NCBI GenBank assembly: GCA_001898625.1
Contig: MKUP01000018.1
Span: forward strand, 16,238 to 80,237
DNA from: Burkholderiales bacterium 67-32
Lineage (GTDB): Bacteria; Pseudomonadota; Gammaproteobacteria; Burkholderiales; Burkholderiaceae_B
DNA: 64,000 bases
Direction of reading: 5' to 3'
Each line of letters opens with the position of its first letter. Within the stretch, counting starts at the first letter, position 1. Positions 63,923-64,000 of the stretch are shown here, piece after piece. The position numbers were made by a program, and so were the translations under genes. The notes under the pieces are model-generated. The model was not told the origin of the DNA. It saw nothing but the letters and a program-made list of their open reading frames with translations, and did not search any database.

Positions 63923-64000
63923 TCACCCGGCGCAGCAGGAAAGCTGCTTCACGTCCTTGCTGAAGGTCTGCGCCGCGAGCTTCAACCCCTCGACCATCGT
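63923..64000 (-). CDS. merA: Mercuric reductase, C-terminal 25 residues only
   Basis: The window edge cuts the gene; the visible end reads [29 protein letters not shown]. The C-terminal vicinal Cys pair (LSCCAG) is the substrate-binding pair of MerA, so the terminus is intact. The rest lies to the right. Confidence 0.95.
   Translation of the reverse strand, partial: TMVEGLKLAAQTFSKDVKQLSCCAG

Larger units (their letters stand above)
55669..64000. mobile_element. Integrative (conjugative) element, left part
   Basis: Integrase at the edge, then DUF1016 nuclease, DUF932, ParB-like and a mercury-resistance fragment, with long non-coding stretches unlike the dense host DNA. The gene content is typical of ICEs and genomic islands of beta- and gammaproteobacteria, possibly of the Tn4371 group. 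Relaxase and transfer genes would lie beyond the window. Confidence 0.7.

Overview
The window reads as a high-GC betaproteobacterial chromosome of the Alcaligenaceae, most likely Bordetella or Achromobacter. The evidence is two Bug-family (Bordetella uptake gene) periplasmic receptors, a DUF2968 protein, many LysR/IclR/MarR-controlled catabolic clusters, and short GC-rich intergenic repeats seen at two places. Identification rests on reading protein motifs by eye; no database search was run.

Layout. 1-3868 (minus): peptide/oligopeptide-type ABC importer (two permeases, one lipoprotein receptor). 4072-7431: Bug receptor, OmpW porin, BrkB/YihY membrane protein and two small unknown proteins. 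7508-13822 (minus): a tight CoA-dependent aromatic degradation operon (aminobenzoyl/salicylyl-CoA monooxygenase-reductase, SDR, MarR, crotonase, acyl-CoA dehydrogenase, RidA) with a promoter/operator at 13897-13926. 13939-16992: a UvrD-like helicase and a DUF72 gene, divergent around a LexA-box-like site. 16980-24541: an IclR regulator divergent from a second catabolic operon (Rieske oxygenase, Bug receptor, HpcH/HpaI aldolase, TPP-dependent E1 alpha and beta, quinone oxidoreductase, NTF2-like protein). 24563-26568: two multiheme cytochromes c. 26767-27828: small genes, a BrnT/BrnA toxin-antitoxin pair and tRNA-Arg(ACG). 27909-33995: two LysR regulators with an esterase and two MFS transporters.

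34044-49222 (minus) is a complete Tad (Flp) pilus operon: flp, tadV, two TadE/F pseudopilins, rcpC, rcpA, tadZ, tadA, tadB, tadC, tadD, a DUF3613 gene, tadG, then a sigma-54 activator and a DUF2968 gene. A MHYT sensor follows upstream. 50511-55539 carries a two-partner-secretion outer-membrane transporter without a recognisable TpsA, followed by a lipoprotein with a collagen-like Gly-Asn/Asp-Pro tract and nine 18-residue repeats. The lipoprotein gene has a textbook sigma-54 (-24/-12) promoter, which suggests a functional link to the sigma-54 activator in the Tad operon.

From about 55669 to the right edge is the left end of an integrative element: tyrosine integrase, DUF1016 nuclease, a small CxxC protein, long non-coding GC-rich stretches with direct repeats, a candidate structured leader RNA, DUF932, a large ParB-like protein, and a broken Tn21-type mercury module (3' end of merA, merD, merE, and a frameshifted, truncated urf2).
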